Shown: in pieces, positions 63,537 to 64,000 of the stretch
Numbering within the stretch: the first letter of the stretch is position 1
How the letters are laid out: every line of letters begins with the position of its first letter
Origin: Termitomyces sp. T153
Lineage: Eukaryota > Basidiomycota > Agaricomycetes > Agaricales > Lyophyllaceae
Length of the DNA stretch: 64,000 nt
NCBI GenBank assembly: GCA_018296165.2
Contig: JACKQL020000108.1
Location: 1 to 64,000, forward strand
Direction: 5' to 3'
Translations under genes and position numbers: made by a program
The notes under the pieces: model-generated
Databases searched by the model: none
What the model was told of the DNA's origin: nothing
Seen by the model: the letters and a program-made list of their open reading frames with translations, nothing else

Positions 63537-63987
63537 TCATGGTTGAACCGACTGACACTGGATTGACCTCCCGAAACGCCTAAGCAGCGATTGATGACCT
63601 TCTATTGCAGCTGTACGATCGCGCCATATTTCATAGATATAGTCGGCGACAGCGAAAGGACGGAGTGGGATGGACATGTTATATTGCGAGATCCATCCAG
63701 CATTCTGTTGCTCTCGCACGCAGATTCAAAATCAGGGGTATTGATGTTGAGGATCGAGGTAGGAAGGGGAAGAGAGAATTCTAATATCTGTGTAATTAAT
63801 CTATTGAAGGTGTAAGTAAGCTGTTGGGGTATAGTGATTGAAATAACTGGGCCTGATCGTCCTTGGCGAAGCCCATCCGGCCGCGCCAGTGCGATGGTAC
63901 GATAGGTGCGTCTTCCGATGTGTAAGGTCGGACTGGAGAGTCAAGGACCCTAGCCAAGACGATTGGAACATCTTCAGGTTTTAGCAT
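63537..63987 (-). other. Possible exons of a minus-strand gene, unrecognised
   Basis: From ATG 63987 the minus strand reads MLKPEDVPIVLARVLDSPVR and continues to about 63820 (FQSLYPNSL). A second open piece at about 63713-63540 contains QYNMSIPLRPFAVADYIYEI. They could be exons of one gene, but I cannot join them with confidence and recognise no domain. Confidence 0.25.
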
Positions 63988-64000
63988 TCCTAACCTAGAC

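Noticed and set aside
1..64000. CRISPR arrays, bacterial operons, rRNA genes
   Set aside because: Direct repeats present are TPR codons, LTRs or tandem duplications. Genes carry spliceosomal introns, so this is a fungal nuclear sequence. No rRNA-like sequence seen.

Overview
This window is nuclear DNA of a filamentous basidiomycete, most likely an agaricomycete. The evidence is intron-dense genes with introns of about 50-58 bp and GT/AG ends, a SHO1-type osmosensor, a patatin/NB-ARC/TPR NLR-like gene, a DUF6535 remnant, Ty3/gypsy and Ty1/copia relics, and strong CpG decay confined to repeats. I do not assign a genus.

Left arm (1-11.2 kb, normal CpG): a DUF202 membrane protein (731-1476), a perfect 191-bp tandem duplication (1801-2182), a ten-exon acyl-CoA-synthetase/4CL-type enzyme (2714-4948), a twenty-exon MFS sugar transporter on the minus strand (7917-5263, several exons of 9-18 nt), and one member of an unrecognised two-repeat protein family, here called P (P1, 8580-10532).

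Repeat block 1 (11.2-26.1 kb): an old CpG-poor antisense gag relic is interrupted by a solo LTR (11711-12641, TSD TCAAC) and by a young CpG-rich LTR element (13373-19535, TSD CCTGT). The young element has no recognisable pol. It carries instead an intact three-exon, 339-aa coiled-coil gene on the opposite strand. A decayed chromodomain Ty3/gypsy element (19971-26072) follows.

CpG-rich gene island (26.6-29.4 kb): an intact SHO1 orthologue (27963-26861) stands head-to-head with a broken mitochondrial glycerol-3-phosphate dehydrogenase (GUT2) copy.

Repeat block 2 (29.4-45.1 kb): short dispersed repeats, a truncated antisense gypsy integrase region, two more solo LTRs (TSDs GGTGG and ATCCA/ATCCG), DUF6535 and copia relics, and a second chromodomain gypsy element (38780-45082, TSD AGTTG).

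NLR-like gene (51601-45143, minus): an N-terminal patatin-like domain without its usual catalytic residues, an NB-ARC ATPase and thirty near-identical 42-residue TPRs. One in-frame TAG separates the NB-ARC part from the TPR array. Most of the gene is as CpG-poor as the transposons around it, yet the array is otherwise open.

Right arm (51.7-64 kb): a GUT2 copy whose middle ~1.04 kb is inverted in place, two further P-family genes on the minus strand (P2 with a premature TAA, P3 intact) inside a segmental duplication, more GUT2 fragments and a SHO1 SH3 fragment.

The two chromoviral gypsy elements and the young LTR element each carry an 11-nt sequence just after the 5' LTR that is complementary to an internal LTR site. 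This is the hallmark of Tf1/sushi-type self-priming. The main themes are CpG-driven decay with sharp borders, nested insertions dated by TSDs, and repeated copying and breakage of the SHO1-GUT2-P neighbourhood.
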